The translations under genes were made by a program, and so were the position numbers. From assembly GCA_963989385.1 (NCBI GenBank), contig OZ022500.1, forward strand, positions 18,304,460 to 18,368,459: a stretch of DNA of 64,000 bases, read 5' to 3'. Positions 33,701-48,700 of this stretch are shown here, piece by piece (position 1 is the stretch's first letter; each line of letters starts with the position of its first letter). The notes beneath the pieces were generated by a model. That model saw only the letters and a list, made by a program, of their open reading frames with translations. It was not told the DNA's origin and ran no database searches. The stretch comes from Ctena decussata. Its lineage: Eukaryota; Mollusca; Bivalvia; Lucinida; Lucinidae.

Positions 33701-36700
33701 TCATTTGGGGAGGTAAATCGTCGGTTTTATGGTCGCAAATTGCGTTTTACGGCGACGCGTAAAACGAAATTTCCGACCATAAAACCGACGATTTATCTCC
33801 CCAAATGACAATTTTCAGTACAGTTATCCCCTAATTTTATCTACCTTATATCAGCCTGTGAAAGTGGCATTTCTGTTTCAGACAACGCAATTATTTAACC
33901 TTCATACGTGTATTAAGAAATCGTATATTTCATACTGTAATTATCCACAATTAGTTTGTGTTTTTTTCACCATATTATAAACCTCCGGGTTTAATTTGTA
34001 GTATTCAAATGCAACTAATGAACTTAGATGATTTGATTATTTTCAAGTGAATAATACATGTATTTTGCATCACGTGAAATGATATGCTTTGGCATGTGAG
34101 AACAGAAAAACTCAAATCAGCCTTGCATTCGCGTGTCTAATCAGCATGATCAGAGTCTTTCACTTCCGCACTTACTACATGTATCTATTGATCCCGAGGA
34201 CCATACAAATGAAAAAAGGGAAGACTTTGATCGATTTATTCAAACGCACAGGCTGATTTGAGTGTATGATGTATGCCCATGACGTGACGCCATTCGTGTA
34301 TTTAGTATTTATATTCAGGCATCTCAACTGTTTAAACAACAACCCATATGAAACAGTAGAAAACACCATACGTTTGCCAGTCGGTATGTCATGGTCGTTA
34401 GATCAGCAGTGTAGACTCGAGTTCGGAGAAAAATCAAGCCATTGTAGAATTGTAGGTACTTTATGCTGTTGTCATTTTAGCTGTTGCTGTTTTTCTTTCT
34501 TCAGTTCAGTTGTTTATTATTCTATAAATCAGTTGTCTGTCTGTCTATTCATAGGCGGAAAGTCTTGTAAATTTAAGAATTTATGGAAAAAGACTTCCTA
34601 CACGGAATTTCAATGTAAAGTATTTCTAAACTGATTGAATTCACATTTTAATTTATGTAAACTTACCAAATTTTGTCAAAAAGCAAATATTTTGCATCAG
34701 TTTTTAGCTGAAAACGAGGCCAGTCATGATTACAGAAAAAGTTCCCTTTTGGATCTACGCTGTTTGAAAATTCAAATGTTTTCCGTTTTGGGGCTTACAG
34801 GGTTGAACCTTTGTGAAAACATATAACTAAATTGAAACCAAATAGTATAGTAGGGTAAAATCGGATAAATTCGGACAGCGGGTAAATTCGGACAGTGACA
34901 TTGTTTCCTTTAAATGTCAGTTGTTTGAAAATAAAACAAAATTAAGTGAGCAAACAGTGAAAATCCTGATGAGACGGCTCATTATGAGCCGTCTCATCTG
35001 GATTTTCACTATTTGCGATGGTATGTCCGAATTTACCCGCTGTCCGAATTTACCCGACTTGACCCTAGTACGTCCAAGAAATCTTTTAAATTCATACAGC
35101 AGTGCTTACTTTAAAACGTAAAATGATAGTACAAGAAAAATGCAAATGTCACAGCATTCCTAAACTTTATTTATACTTGACAGTTTCCTAGTTTAGACGC
35201 ATGTGCACAGCTGTGGTGCGGTGAGGGCCCGGGCACCTATACATGCAAGACCAAAAATGTGGTGCCTTTAGATGGTACCACATGCGGACCAAGTGAACAG
35301 GTACAACACGAACAAAGGCTGGTTATTTTTCGTTGAATAATTTTAAGTAACTGAACACTAGTAAAGTGTTCAGCCTGTTAGCATATATGAATGAAGCGTT
35401 TTAGACAAACTTTTAACTGGTCTTGTAAATTTCAAAGTATCTGAAACTGAGGTATATTTGCAACACGACTTGAGGTGTTTGGGTACACCTCCATGTTTTC
35501 AATCGATTAACAACTTTTTGTTGTCCTGCTTTTTTCCATGGAAACCCTACCAAATGGAATCAACACTTAAAGGAAAGACATTGCTCTTAGATGAGCAAAT
35601 TTTTCCCTTTAAAGATGATCCCTATTGAGACGGGAAGCAAACATGAAAACGGCAGAGGTACTTCCCATGAAATCGTACCCATTTACCTTAAAATCTTAAC
35701 TTTCACTGGTGACACTCACATGTTTTGTATAAATCTACCTCATTGTGGCTGAGTAACACCCTTTTATTTAACTGTTCGCAAAATGTGCATCTATCGGACG
35801 ATATTATGTTTGTTAAGTGCATACGCTAGATGAATGTCGCAACTGGTGAAGAGACTTGTCCCGTGGACACCATCAAATTTGTAGAATTATCCTCACGTTC
35901 CCAACAGTATCTGGATCAGCATTAAAGACTACTTATAAGGACTGATTGAACAGATCTAGTTTATCTGTTTTGCTTTGCATAAACGACATAGAATTGCATC
36001 ATTAAATATACATTTACCACGCCACATATTTGTCTATTATAACACAAGTTTAACTAAATGCCAGAATGTCACGTAACTCTCTTGTTTGTAGTCACATTAT
36101 TTTTGTGTTAAAATAGTGGTTAATATACCAACAACTTCTTGTTATTTCAGTGGTATTGTATGGATGGTTCTTGTGGTTACCATGGCCACAATGCACCAGT
36201 TCATGGAGGCTGGAGTGGGTGGAGCAGCTGGAGTCAGTGCTCATCTGGCTGTGGAACAGGCTTTAAAAGAAGGTCAAGACATTGTGATAACCCTGTGTAA
36301 GTTCAAATCGAAATAATATAAACAAGAAATATATTCATCAAAAGAGATATTGTCGAAGTCATGGTGCCTTAAGTATATAAGAATCTTCAAGGCAACGTCA
36401 CACCAACGCCAGTGCAACATCATGACGTCGCACTGACATGGATGGACCATTGCATAAATGTCATGACTTGATGGGATAAGTCCGGCTTTTTGATGATCTA
36501 CCATGTATTTGTGCGGACAGGATAAATCTTCTCAGCACCAATAGCATGGAACTTTCATTTTGACTGCAGTGCTAGAATACTTCTAGTCGTAAAACAAGAG
36601 CTACTCATAGTCGCATGGAGAAGTAATCTTATATGTGCTCAAGAAACAGTAGTAATGATAAAAATAATAGTAAGAAGAGCTGGGTGTCAATTGTGAATAT

Positions 36701-39700
36701 GGAATTCAATAGAGAACATGGTAAAACACTTAGGCTGCAAGGAACAGTTACCAAAACAGTTCGCAGTCACAACATGTTATCCCGCTTTGTAAAAATGGCA
36801 GGAAGCCATTTAGATATGTTCATACACCTTAACACGTTTTAGTATCCCTTTAAAAAAGACTGGTGTTCATATATTGTGATAGTGGAGAAGTTGACATCTA
36901 TTTAAGGGAAAATTTTAATTCTTCTGGGCGCAAATTCTCTACTTTAACGGTAGCCTGATATAAGAAGGGTGACAAATAGTTCTTAAAGTAATTTTCCCTG
37001 AAATTGTATCCCAGCGGGCATTTGACGTCGCACTGACGTCGATGCGATGTCATTACGTCGCATCGACGTCATGGTGACGTCATATACCTGCTAGGATCTA
37101 TACACCTAAGATTACATTTTAAATTTCAGACCACAGTTCGGCGGCAAGGACTGTGATGGCTCAAGTGAAAACTCGGACACCTGTAAGGCACAGGTAGGGC
37201 TTGATTTGGGAACCCTTAAATTGATAGACTTATCAGGAAAACTAGCAAACATTTCAGATGGATGGATGGATGACTTGCGATTTTACGTCCTTTTCAAAAG
37301 TATTTCAGTCATATCAGGAAGATTTGAGTGTGATAATGAAAGGCTGTGTGCAATGGAACTCGGTTTACGAGTAAAAAGATCCCCCCCCGCCCCCGGGAAT
37401 CGATCTTCAGACCGTATCTTTTTAAAATTCTGTTCAAAGGACTTAAAAATGATTTTCACATTTTTTCTATCAATTATGGTTAGTAAAGGAAGGCTGTTAT
37501 GCGTCAAAGCTACAGTTAGCCTTTTGGTGTCCTGTTGGGGACCTATGGTTTAAATATTTGGGTCTAAGACCGGGTTGGCATGAAAACACTTGCGATGACG
37601 CAAACATGCACATTCTTGAGTTTAACATTCAATCTGATCATGGGAAAACTCACAGGCTGGTATATGCGAACTGTCAATGCCAATCTGCGAAGTCTCATTT
37701 CGAGAGTTGATAATTAAAAGTAGAAATGCATAGAAATGCATATAGCCCCTTTCCATTTCCAACCCTCGATTTTATCTGGGTAAAAGGGTCATGATCTGGG
37801 AAGCTGATCTGCTTCTTTAATCGTTCTATGTGTAAACTTGCAGGTTTATTGATGCCTTCATCAAAAAGACTATGGAAAGTACTTGTACTGGTGTGCTTAT
37901 TAAAATAACTGAGAAAATTGATGCTAATTGATTTTTCCTTGAACACTCAGTAGGACTAAACTTGAATTTAGGTAGATTTATAATAACCGTTAAAATGAAA
38001 AATTTGCTCACTCAGATATTTTGCATAAAGAAAAAATGCTAAAATATGTTACTGTTCTGTTTTCAAATTCCTGTTGTTTCAGGAATGTACCGAGTATGTA
38101 GACATGCGAGCTACCCAGTGTAGTGTCATGGACATCGTCCAAGTTAGACAGGGTACACACTCATGGAAACCCTATCAAACTGAGAAAGGTATGTGTGTTG
38201 GACTCAAGCCGCTCCCCTCTCCACTCCTTGTCCATCAATTTGGCCTTCAGGTTTTCATTACGTGTTTATGGAATGTACATACAATTTTCTTTATTGTTCT
38301 GTTCTTTTTATGGACGGACGCTCGGCGCCCCGTTACTGCGGCTATGGATACGTTCCGCTGAGGTGCGGGGGTAACGTCGATATGAGAATTGAAATATGAT
38401 GATGTTCTGTTCTTTGACAGCATACAAGAATCGTGAGAAGCTAATAAACATGTCATGAAACAAGCGTTTTAATATATGCCAAGTTATTAGTATTTATTCT
38501 GATACATATCTTGGGCTTCGACATTGGCTAACAAAATTTACGCAGGAGCAAATAATGATAGGAATATATAAGTTCCTGGATTTATGCTAATATGAGTGTT
38601 CAAGTTTCAGGTGGCGATTTGTGGTAAATAAAAATGTGAACATAACCTTGAAAATACCATGCATCTTCTGAAATTTAGCAAATTCATTTCTTTTATTGTG
38701 CTCCATAAAAATGAGTGACATGGTGATGATAGAAATAGAGGATCTTACATGAGTGTTCATGTATTATTGAATTTATTAAACGAGTTGGGGAAAAAGATAA
38801 GATGCGAGGCTTTGCCGAGCATCTTATCGGTTTTCCCCAACGAGTTTAATAAATTCAGTAATACAGGAGCACGAATGCAAGATTCTATTTATCATGTGGC
38901 ACTAAAATCGCATTTTATCAGCAGAATTTGCACTAAAACGTCACGATTTCGCCATTAGAAAACGCGACGTTTTATGGACGTCAACGTATAACGTTACGAC
39001 GTAATTTGCATATTTAATCCACTAGTGGATTATCGCATTTAATGCATGGCTTTATTACACTCTCGGATGCGACGTCCTATGATAAACTGGTAAATATTAA
39101 TAATTATAGAGTAATCTTTTAAAAACCTTTTCACATAATATCAGGTTTGAACAGATGAAAAAACAACTTATTCTCAAATGTTCGACCATATGTTATTCTC
39201 TATGTATATTATTGATAAATGAATGGACTGATGTATTGAATAAACGGTATAAAGTTATGGATGGATGACTTGCGATTTCACGTCCTTTTTAACAGTATTT
39301 CAGTCATATCGGGGTGACTAGAGGGTGATCATGAAAGGCCATGTGCAATGGAACCCCATTTACAGTCGGGAGAGATTTCTGCTTCAAGCGGGTCTCCAAC
39401 GCTGGACCGCTAGATCAGCAGGCTAGCGCTTAATCTACTGACAAATCGGCGCTCCCCGGTAAACAGGTACACCTGTTTACCTGACGCATACATTGTTGGT
39501 TGTACTCCACAGTCTTTCGATCTTTGTGGCACCGTAGCCGGTCGATTTATCAAAATGACATTTCTGCTTGTTTGAATGAATTCATTTTTTTTCTTTTTGA
39601 ATGTGCTGTATATGTGTCATTTATACGAGGGATGATCATTTTAAAAATAATTGAATTTATTTATTTATTTTACAAGAATTTATCTCATTAGCTATGTGTC

Positions 39701-42700
39701 AGAACAGTATTCCAGATATATAATATCTAAGACGCAAACATATGCCATATAATTAAATTCTAAAGTACCCGTTAGGAATATCGTTGCCATGGCAACGGTG
39801 CCTTAAACTTAAAAGGGCATAGTCTCTAAATTTTTTAATATTTCTGTGCATATTTGCGCTGATAAGTAACAAAGAATGGATTATGTGATGATGTGATGAT
39901 GATGCAAGTCTCAGACACTAAAAGAAATATATAGTTATTCATGACTTGCTCTCATCCCTGGCAGAAATACAGACCGTGAAAAACTTTTGCTCGAGCAATA
40001 TGTGACGTTTTTCGATGATTTTAAACCGGAGGGACCACAATTGTGACGTCATTGCACTTAAACAAGCAGAGTCTTGGGAGAATGGTAAAAAGTATCCTGT
40101 AATTGACAACCGATCTATTAACTTCAGCTGTATACTGAAAAATGACGGAATAAAATGCCAAACTCCCTAAAAATCAATCATTTTAACCCCTGCTCTAGCT
40201 TTAATTCATGCCAGATTTTAGAACAATTTCATTAAAATCATCATATTTGTGTTTTTTAAGCCAAAACCTTACTTTATCGTACAAAATAAGTATAATGCGA
40301 GCACCTCCTTACCAAAACGACGTCGAAAAATCACACAAGGTACCTGGCATGAACGTGACGTCATATGTTGCTATGGTAACACGTTAAAAATTTCAATTTC
40401 AAATATGGATTCTAAAACTCAAAAAACACTCTTTGGTGTTACATGATGGATATATATGTCCGTATAAAATCAACTAATCTACAAAGGTGCTTCAATTATT
40501 TAATGATCATCCCAAGTAACACCTATAAGGGCCTCATCTACATCTTGTTTCAGAGAAAATGATACCCCGACCACTTTTTGTGGCCAAAACTTTTCTTCGA
40601 AAATGGCATAATCAGCGATGCACTACTCAAGAGGAGGACACTACTTAATGCTTAATGCTTACAAAGCAACCTAGAGAGCTTACAGATGATCACTGTCAGC
40701 TACAACTGAATACCTGTCAGCCGTTTAGATTTTGGAATTCTAAAGAAAAGAAGACAATTGCTAAGTTTTTGGAAGAACTGTGGTATTTTCAGAATATTAT
40801 AGAGGTTTTTGTATTCGCCACAGATCAGTGATTATCACCTCCTAAAGTTATATCTCATCATTGCAGAGGCAGATATTTGCAAGCTTACATGCGTGTCCTT
40901 AACATCTGGGGAAGTGGTGACCTTTGATACACTGGTTGACAACGGGACTCCATGCACATATGATGAACCCAATAACATCTGCTTGGACGGTACATGTATC
41001 GTAGGTACCTACTCATTGACAGTTTGAACTATATCATACCTACGTTTTCAGATATAGAAAAATCAGTATAGGCAGTTATCGACAATCCTAAAAGGACATT
41101 GCCGTTTTCCCCAATTGAAAGTATAGTAAGCGGCGTCATGTGAAAATTCGTGATAATTCATGCAGCTTGTGCGAGTTTCGCGTCTTGCTGACGTTAGTTG
41201 CCAACATGTACTTCTGTCTACGTCCGCCTCAAAGTAGTCCTTAGAAAAATGTCGCAATATCATTGCATTTTCATTCTATACAGGGTTAGATTCGAAATAA
41301 ATTTTCCTTTCCCGTATCGCCGATAATTCACGGGTAAAGAAAAGTTATTTAGTAAACATCATATTCTAATGAACTTACGTATGTAACGCGACGTCTGATT
41401 GGGTAACGTCAAAAATTTGCGACAGTATATTCTGCGATATACCGTCGCAAACCCGACGTCATTCTCATTGGCTGACGTATGGTTTTACGCAGTTGAAAGC
41501 GCTTGCTATGGGTGCAAAGTAGCACACTATGTGAAAAGTGCATTAAAATGGGGATAACTGTATTGAAAATTGTCATTTGGTTTAAACATATTTATTTCAA
41601 ACTTTTTCAATACATATAAACATTGATACAATACAAATAATGGGATTGGAACGAAAGCACACGTACTTATAAAGTTCCTCTCCCTAAACATTTCTTACAT
41701 GTATACATCATGGCGACAGTTTGTTAATTACAATAAACCAAATTATCAAATAAATACATGACTGATATCATATTTCAAAAACAGATGGAAAAATGGTGAA
41801 AAAGATTTCCGAACATGAAACAGTAAAGAAAGAAAATGGAGAAAGAGAGCTGTGAGAGCGGACAGACAGAGAGAAAAATCAAAGAAAAAATATAGAGATT
41901 TACAGACTATGCAGCTGAGGATAAGAGAGGGAGCGCGAATTCGCAGCGACAGTCGCATCAAACACAAATATTTCCATTACTGACAAGAACAAAACCAACC
42001 GCTTGCTATTTGATAAGATGATATGCTCAAAAACGTTTAGAATCCATAATAAATTTATGCACATTTTCGAATATAGCCGTATTTGTATCAGTTGAAAGAG
42101 AATCGTTGCCATATAAAAGGAGAGAGAGCGAAGGGGTCTGATATTGTGACACTGTATTTAAGAGTTCAGTTCGTTGGACCTGATAGTACATGCAATGGAA
42201 AAAATAATGCTGAGCATTTTCTATGCTGCCACACTGACATAAAGGGGAATCGGAAATGTTTCTCAAGAAAAGATCTAAGTGAAGCGAGCTGCAATTGGTC
42301 CGTAATCTGGTGTGTAATACCTGAGCTTTCCTGCTGCCCACGTAGAAATGTTTTGGAATGCGCGTTTTGTCCTTGTTTAGAAAGCATTTAAAAGTGTTTA
42401 CTGAGTCAGATTGTTTTGCCTCGTCGTGTACGTTATTCCAGGCTCTGACAGTTGACGGCAGAAAAGAATTATAGTAAAGAGTTGTTCTTGCATCTATTGT
42501 TTGAAGATCATTAGAATTTCTGAGACTATAACGTGAAATATTACTAACAGACTGGGGTACTAAGGAAGATAGATATAAAGGAGTCAGATTATGGGTCATT
42601 TTGTAAAATAATGTTAGCTTGTGATCTGTGCGTCTCTTTTCAAGCGAATCCCATCCGATTTCCTTATAAAGATTAGAAATAGAAACAAGTCTAGTGGCTC

Positions 42701-45700
42701 CTGTGGCGATTCGAGCCGCTTCGTTCTGAATTTTGTCAAGCTCTTGTTTCTCGTAGAGTGTACAATTGTCCCATATGACGTCCCCGTATTCAATCAGTGG
42801 TCTAATAAATGCAATGTAAATAGTTTCAAGGGACCTTCTGTCTAATCTAAATTTCAATTTTCTCATAGTATTAATTCTAGTCCAAGCTTTATCAGTAATA
42901 TATTTTATGTGTTGATGCCAAGTGCAGTCATTAGAGAAGTAAAGGCCGAGATGTTTGTGGGAATCGACTTCAGATATCTGATGGTTTTGCATAAAGACAG
43001 GTGGATGAAGAGGTCTATTTAATTTACGAGAGAAAAGTAAGGTTTCAGTTTTTGAAGGATTGAAGGTAACAAGCCAGGTGGACGCCCAAGCTGAGATTTT
43101 ACCAAGATCTGCGTTAATGCATCCGGCTGATGTCACAGGATCGTCTACAATAATAAAGAGACTAGTGTCATCTGCAAACAATCGAATATTTGAGCCAATA
43201 TCATTTACAATATCATTTATATACAACAGAAAGAGAAGTGGGCCTAAGATTGATCCCTGGGGTACTCCAGCACGAATATAGGTCCAATCAGAAACAGCGC
43301 CAGGGAGAACAACTCGTTGTTTCCTGTCAGAGAGATAATCTGCAAACCAAGCATGGACGTTTCCTGAGACACCAGCCGCTTGAAGTTTAGCAAGGAGGCC
43401 AGCGTGCCACACACGGTCAAAAGCTTTGCTGATGTCGCAGAAAACAGCCCGTACTTCTTTGCCTGAATCGAGAGCTTGGCAAAAAGTGTTGTAAAGAAAT
43501 GTTAACTGATTGACGGTTGAGTCTCCGGGAAGAAAACCAGATTGTAGAGAAGAAAGTAAATTGTTATCACGTAGATGGTTAAATAAGTATTTAAATACGA
43601 GTCTTTCCAAAACTTTGTCTTCCGAATTGAGCAAGGAAATGGGTCGATAGTTGGAAACATCAGAAAGGTCACCTTTTTTAGGAATAGGGCAAACATTGGC
43701 TTCCTTGTATGAAGAAGGAATTATACCCTCCCGCAGTGACTGATTGAAGAGAGAACAATAGGGTGGTGAAAGCTCTTTAGACTGTTCACGAAGAAGGCGG
43801 TTACTCAGGCCATTAGGACCTGAGGCTTTGGCAGCAGGCAGAGTTTTAAGAACCGATTCAACTTCTAATGGAGACAATACAATGTTATTTAGAGGTGCAC
43901 TGACAGTAGCTAGGGGAAGGTTTGGAATAAGGGCGTTCTGTTCGTTTTAAATCGTATGGCTTTGGAAATAATTGTTTAAAATGTTAGCCTTGTCGGTTTC
44001 TTCAGTGTATATACCGTCATTAAATTCGAGCGGTGGAATGGCTGTTTTGTAATTAGGAGCAATGAACGATTTTAGTGTAGACCACCAGTCTTTTGAAGAG
44101 AGTGTTTCAGATGTAAGTTTTGCTGCAATTTTATCATAAAATGATTTTTTAGAGTCTCGAATGTTTTGAACAACTTTGTTACGTAATGCTTTGAATTTAT
44201 TCCAGTCTGATTCTAAGTTAGTTCTTTTGACTTTCCTATAAGCTCTTTTGCGTTTTCTAATATTTCGTTTAATGTTCGAGTTAATCCAAGGTGGTTCTGA
44301 GGGTTTAACTTTGATGTATCGATTAGGTATGCATTCTTTAGCAATAGTAGTTACCATAGTAGTTATGTTATTTGCGTAAGTATTAATGTCATTATCCTTA
44401 ATATAATCCCAATCAAAAGATGCTGCCTTATTATGTAGTAACTCATAATTGCCTTGATCGTAATGCCAAATGTGTCGCGTGAACGATGCAATTTTAGGCT
44501 TAGAAAACTTAAATATACCATATATTGGACAATGATATCTTATTTCTTGGGTTAGAAAAGGATCACCAACTCCACTGACTATCAAATGTGTTTTGTTATT
44601 AACAAGAAGAATATCTATTAATGAGGATGAGTGTTCAGTGAAATGTGTGGGCTGAGTTATAGATTGATAGAAAGAAAACTGGGTACAAGTTGAATTAATT
44701 TTCCTCGCTGTTTGAGGATTAAGTAAGTTTAAGTTAAAGTCACCAGTAATAATTATCTCCGAGATTCCTGGTGAATCAACTGCCAGTGCTATAGAATCTT
44801 CAATATCAGAGAAATAGTTAGAATTAGAGTTAGGGGGACGGTAAAACAATCCAAATAAAACACGTTTATGGTTATTAGTTAATTCGAGCCATATGCTCTC
44901 AATATTACGTGGTTCTAAATCTTCGCGGCGCTTATAATGTAGACAATCTTTTACATATATCATAACACCTCCGTGGTTGTCGCCAGCCCGATCCTTCCTC
45001 TCAGGGGTGTTAAAAGAGTGCAACAGTAGCTCATTTGTATCGATAGAAGGGCTTAGCCATGTTTCCGTAAAGGCTAGGATATCGAATTCAAAAAGTTCAG
45101 CCTGTAATATTTCTAATTTCGAAAAAATGCTTTGGACATTATAGTGCACAAAGGATAAGTTATGTGTAAGATCTAAAGAACCAAATAAAGTATTAGACGT
45201 ACTCGAGGATGAGCTGCTGGTATTATTGGACGAGGATGTTGATAAGGGACCTGGGTTAGGGTGAACATCACCGGAGTTGGATAACAATAGGTATAGCCAT
45301 GTTGCGAACACTACAATGGAGAACCAAAGTATTAAGTTGGAGATGTAGTCAACATTCACTTGTAACGATTTTCCTGGCATTAGTCTTTTGCGATTTCTGT
45401 GAATATACAGTTTGTATGCTAAGAACTCACTTTCATGCAGTTGTATTAATATTGAGAAAGTACATGTATTGTTCTTGTATAAAACTATCAGTGCAAGAAA
45501 GTGTACCAAAATAGCAAACTTACACAAGCGGCGATACGTCGGCATGACGGCTAACCTATTTGTTCCATGTGCAAGAATCATGTAATTGTTGTAAGAAAAA
45601 GTAAAAACAAAACAAGTACCGTCATACCAACGTACATCCGTTCAAAATATGTCATTGTGATTAAAGCGACAAACCGCTGCGCCAACGCTCCCTCTCCCAG

Positions 45701-48700
45701 CTCCAGTAAGCATAAAAAATAAAGAAAAAAATATATCCTTATAAAATGCATAGAGATAAAAAAAAATATGATGGAGGAAAAAAATTGCAAGTGTTCTTGT
45801 TACGATGAAGCAAAATATGCTAACTAAATTTTTTATCTGATTATGGTCGCGAAAAAGGGATCCCACTTCATGCACGCACAGGAAGCACCGGTGCCAGCCC
45901 CCGCAACGGCGCAAACAGGTCAGGATTCTCATTCTTTATTTTATAGATTGTCTCAGATATATAAATTTTGAAGAAAACAATGAAGATCCCGACCGCATGG
46001 CGCAGATGCGACACCTGGCCCGAGCCGTCTCTGCTAGCGCATGTCGAAAGATCCCCATTTCCTGGTAAGACCAATTGGTAGCTTATTTCTTAATTAAATT
46101 AGATATGATGGTATATAGACCATATTGCTCAGTGCTCAGCAGTCAAACGACGCTGGAACAACATCGAATCAACTTTGAATCAACGTAATGACGACGTTTA
46201 GTCAGAGTCAACTAGTTGATGAATCAACATCGCGTACCCAATCGTGACTAATTGAGGCGGAATTATTAAGAAAAGTCGTAAGTGCACTTAAAACTAAATA
46301 AATAACTATTTCATCAATAAAACTGGTAACTGACAGAACTAGTAACAGAACCTGCACATATAATATACACTAGGATAAAGCGTCCTGTTGACATGTAAAC
46401 TAGGCAAATATTATCCATATAAATGACAAGATCGTTAGGATACGAGGCATACAGTCGGTCAACTCTTTAGTTAGCCCAGCAGGAATATGACGTCGAAGTG
46501 ACGTCACACTGACGCCGATGTGACTAACCCACGTCACATCGACGTCTGTGCGACGTCACTCCAACCCCACGCGCCCGCTAGGAGGTCACACATAACTGTA
46601 CAATTAGCGATTAACAAGACTGGTAGAATAATAGCAATAGACAAAAATAATAGCGACTGACAAACTCGTTAACATGACTGGTGCTTTGTAGACTGTGCGG
46701 TTTGCTGATAAGACTGTTACATGTAACAAACCTGACATGTCGATTGCACAGTTCCGTGACTAACCCGATATTCAACATAAGTAGTAGGTGCCGAGACTGT
46801 TAATGAAACTGGCATGCAAACTCTACAGTTCAGTGACTAATAATACTATTGTCATATCAATAAAGTATAAATAAGGCTATGGTAAATGAGTGTGAAGACT
46901 GTCTGCACAGCCATTATATATATTCTTGTATCACTTGCATTGATAACTGAAAACTGTTGATTAAACTAGGATGAAATCCAGGAATAATTGGAAATACTGT
47001 CCAACAGAAGTAAACAAAACTCCTTGCTTCCAACAAGCACGCACACGACGTCGAACAAGCGTTGAATCAACGGTGACTACGTCATCACGTTAAATCAACG
47101 TTGATTGAACACCGATTCGACGCCGTGCGCCCAGTGTGTAGGTTTTACGGGCAAGAGGGTTTGTATATCAACAGACCTGCTTAAAGTGATAATTAGCTGC
47201 AGAAAATAAAACCCAGGCATTTTAAATAGTAATGTTTCATAATACAAAAAAAAGCAGCTCCAGAAATATTACTTAAACAGCTGACGAGTGACATGACTGA
47301 CAGAACTATTTACAAAATGTGGTATTTACAGGGTTATATTTGATGACTGACAACACTATCCAGGTGGCAACAAGAATCAACGTCGAATCAGCACCAGGGC
47401 ACTGAATCGATGTTGATTTAATATTGCTTCAATATTCCTTGTCCATTAGGTGGTGTTAGACTGACATTTAGAAACCAATACAATACAAACAAGATCTCAG
47501 GAAATAAATAAAGTGGCAAAAATCATAGACTGAAAATACTATGCAAACTATACCGTATAATAGCAGGTAATAATAGACTGAAAATACTATGCAAACTATA
47601 CCGTATAATAGCAGGTAATAATAGACTGAAAATACTATGCAAACTATACCGTATAATAGCAGGTAATAATTATAAGAACAATTTTAATGACTGACATTAA
47701 CATTTTGTGACTGACATATAGATTGTACTGTTTGATGACAGTTAAATATTTTGGCAAAATACTACCCAGCAGACACGTCTAATCAACATTGAATCGACGT
47801 TGACTCAACGTCATAACAATGAATCAACGCTTAAGCAGTGTTTCCAGTTGCTGCGTGCTCAGGGTTGTGAGGATTGACGAAACCATACTGATAATAATAT
47901 TTCATGACCAACTGTTTGCTGAACTGTTTAAAGTTTGGTCTCGTTATTCCACCCATTGCTGCGTGCTCAGTGAATTGTGAGGATTGACGGAACCGTACTC
48001 ATCCAAAGAAACATTCAGTTTCGATATATAATAACTGGCAATACAACCAGGACAGGTGTTCGCTGATCCTTCGTATTTAGCGACAAACAATGTTTCGTAT
48101 AAAGATACCATGTAAGCATGAAAGCTGGCTAACAAACTACATAGCTAATTACAGATAATATTATTTCATGACCAACTATTTGCTAAATTGTATAACGATT
48201 GATCTCGGTCTTCCACCAAAGTACAGAATTAACCGCTGATGTTGATGTAAAAATATATCTAGGCTTGAAAGGTAGGTTGTAGTATTAAGTTTTGTCTCCG
48301 CATAGATACAGATGTACACCAACGTCAGCATCTCCAACAAAACACAACAACTGACAATTATGTCATAGCTATAGTGAGTTTTCAGCGCCATTAACAATTC
48401 TGCATAAGTAAACCATACGTAGCAGCACATTAACATTACATCACCAATCAATGTGTTACTAGCTTGTACGTCATAGGCAAGCAGTGTATACCCAGATCAG
48501 ACTGCTCCAAGCTGGACATCTAATCTGAGTCCACAATGTTTGCAGCTCAGCTAACAGGCATAAGGACATAAGGCATGTTAAGGACAAGATGCATTGCTAT
48601 ACCAATCAGTAGACGCGCAGCAGGATGAGTTGTGAGAAGAAATATAACTATGTCAAAGTCCGTGCTTGTTTATGCTGCAGTGGTCTCCCTTATACTTGTG

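Noticed and set aside
34452..34457. GTAGGT at 34452 as the donor of ADAMTS exon 8
   Set aside because: It gives phase 0, which meets a stop at the next acceptor choices; the GT at 34456 with the acceptor at 35196 restores frame and the family motif.
35537..35557. Similarity between a repeat E segment (CATGGAAACCCTACCAAA) and ADAMTS exon 12 at 38161-38181
   Set aside because: The exon encodes a conserved family motif (W-x-PY), the match is short and imperfect, and the rest of the two regions differ; probably coincidence.
42083..43390. Plus-strand open frames over the LINE
   Set aside because: They are antisense shadows of the LINE reverse transcriptase.
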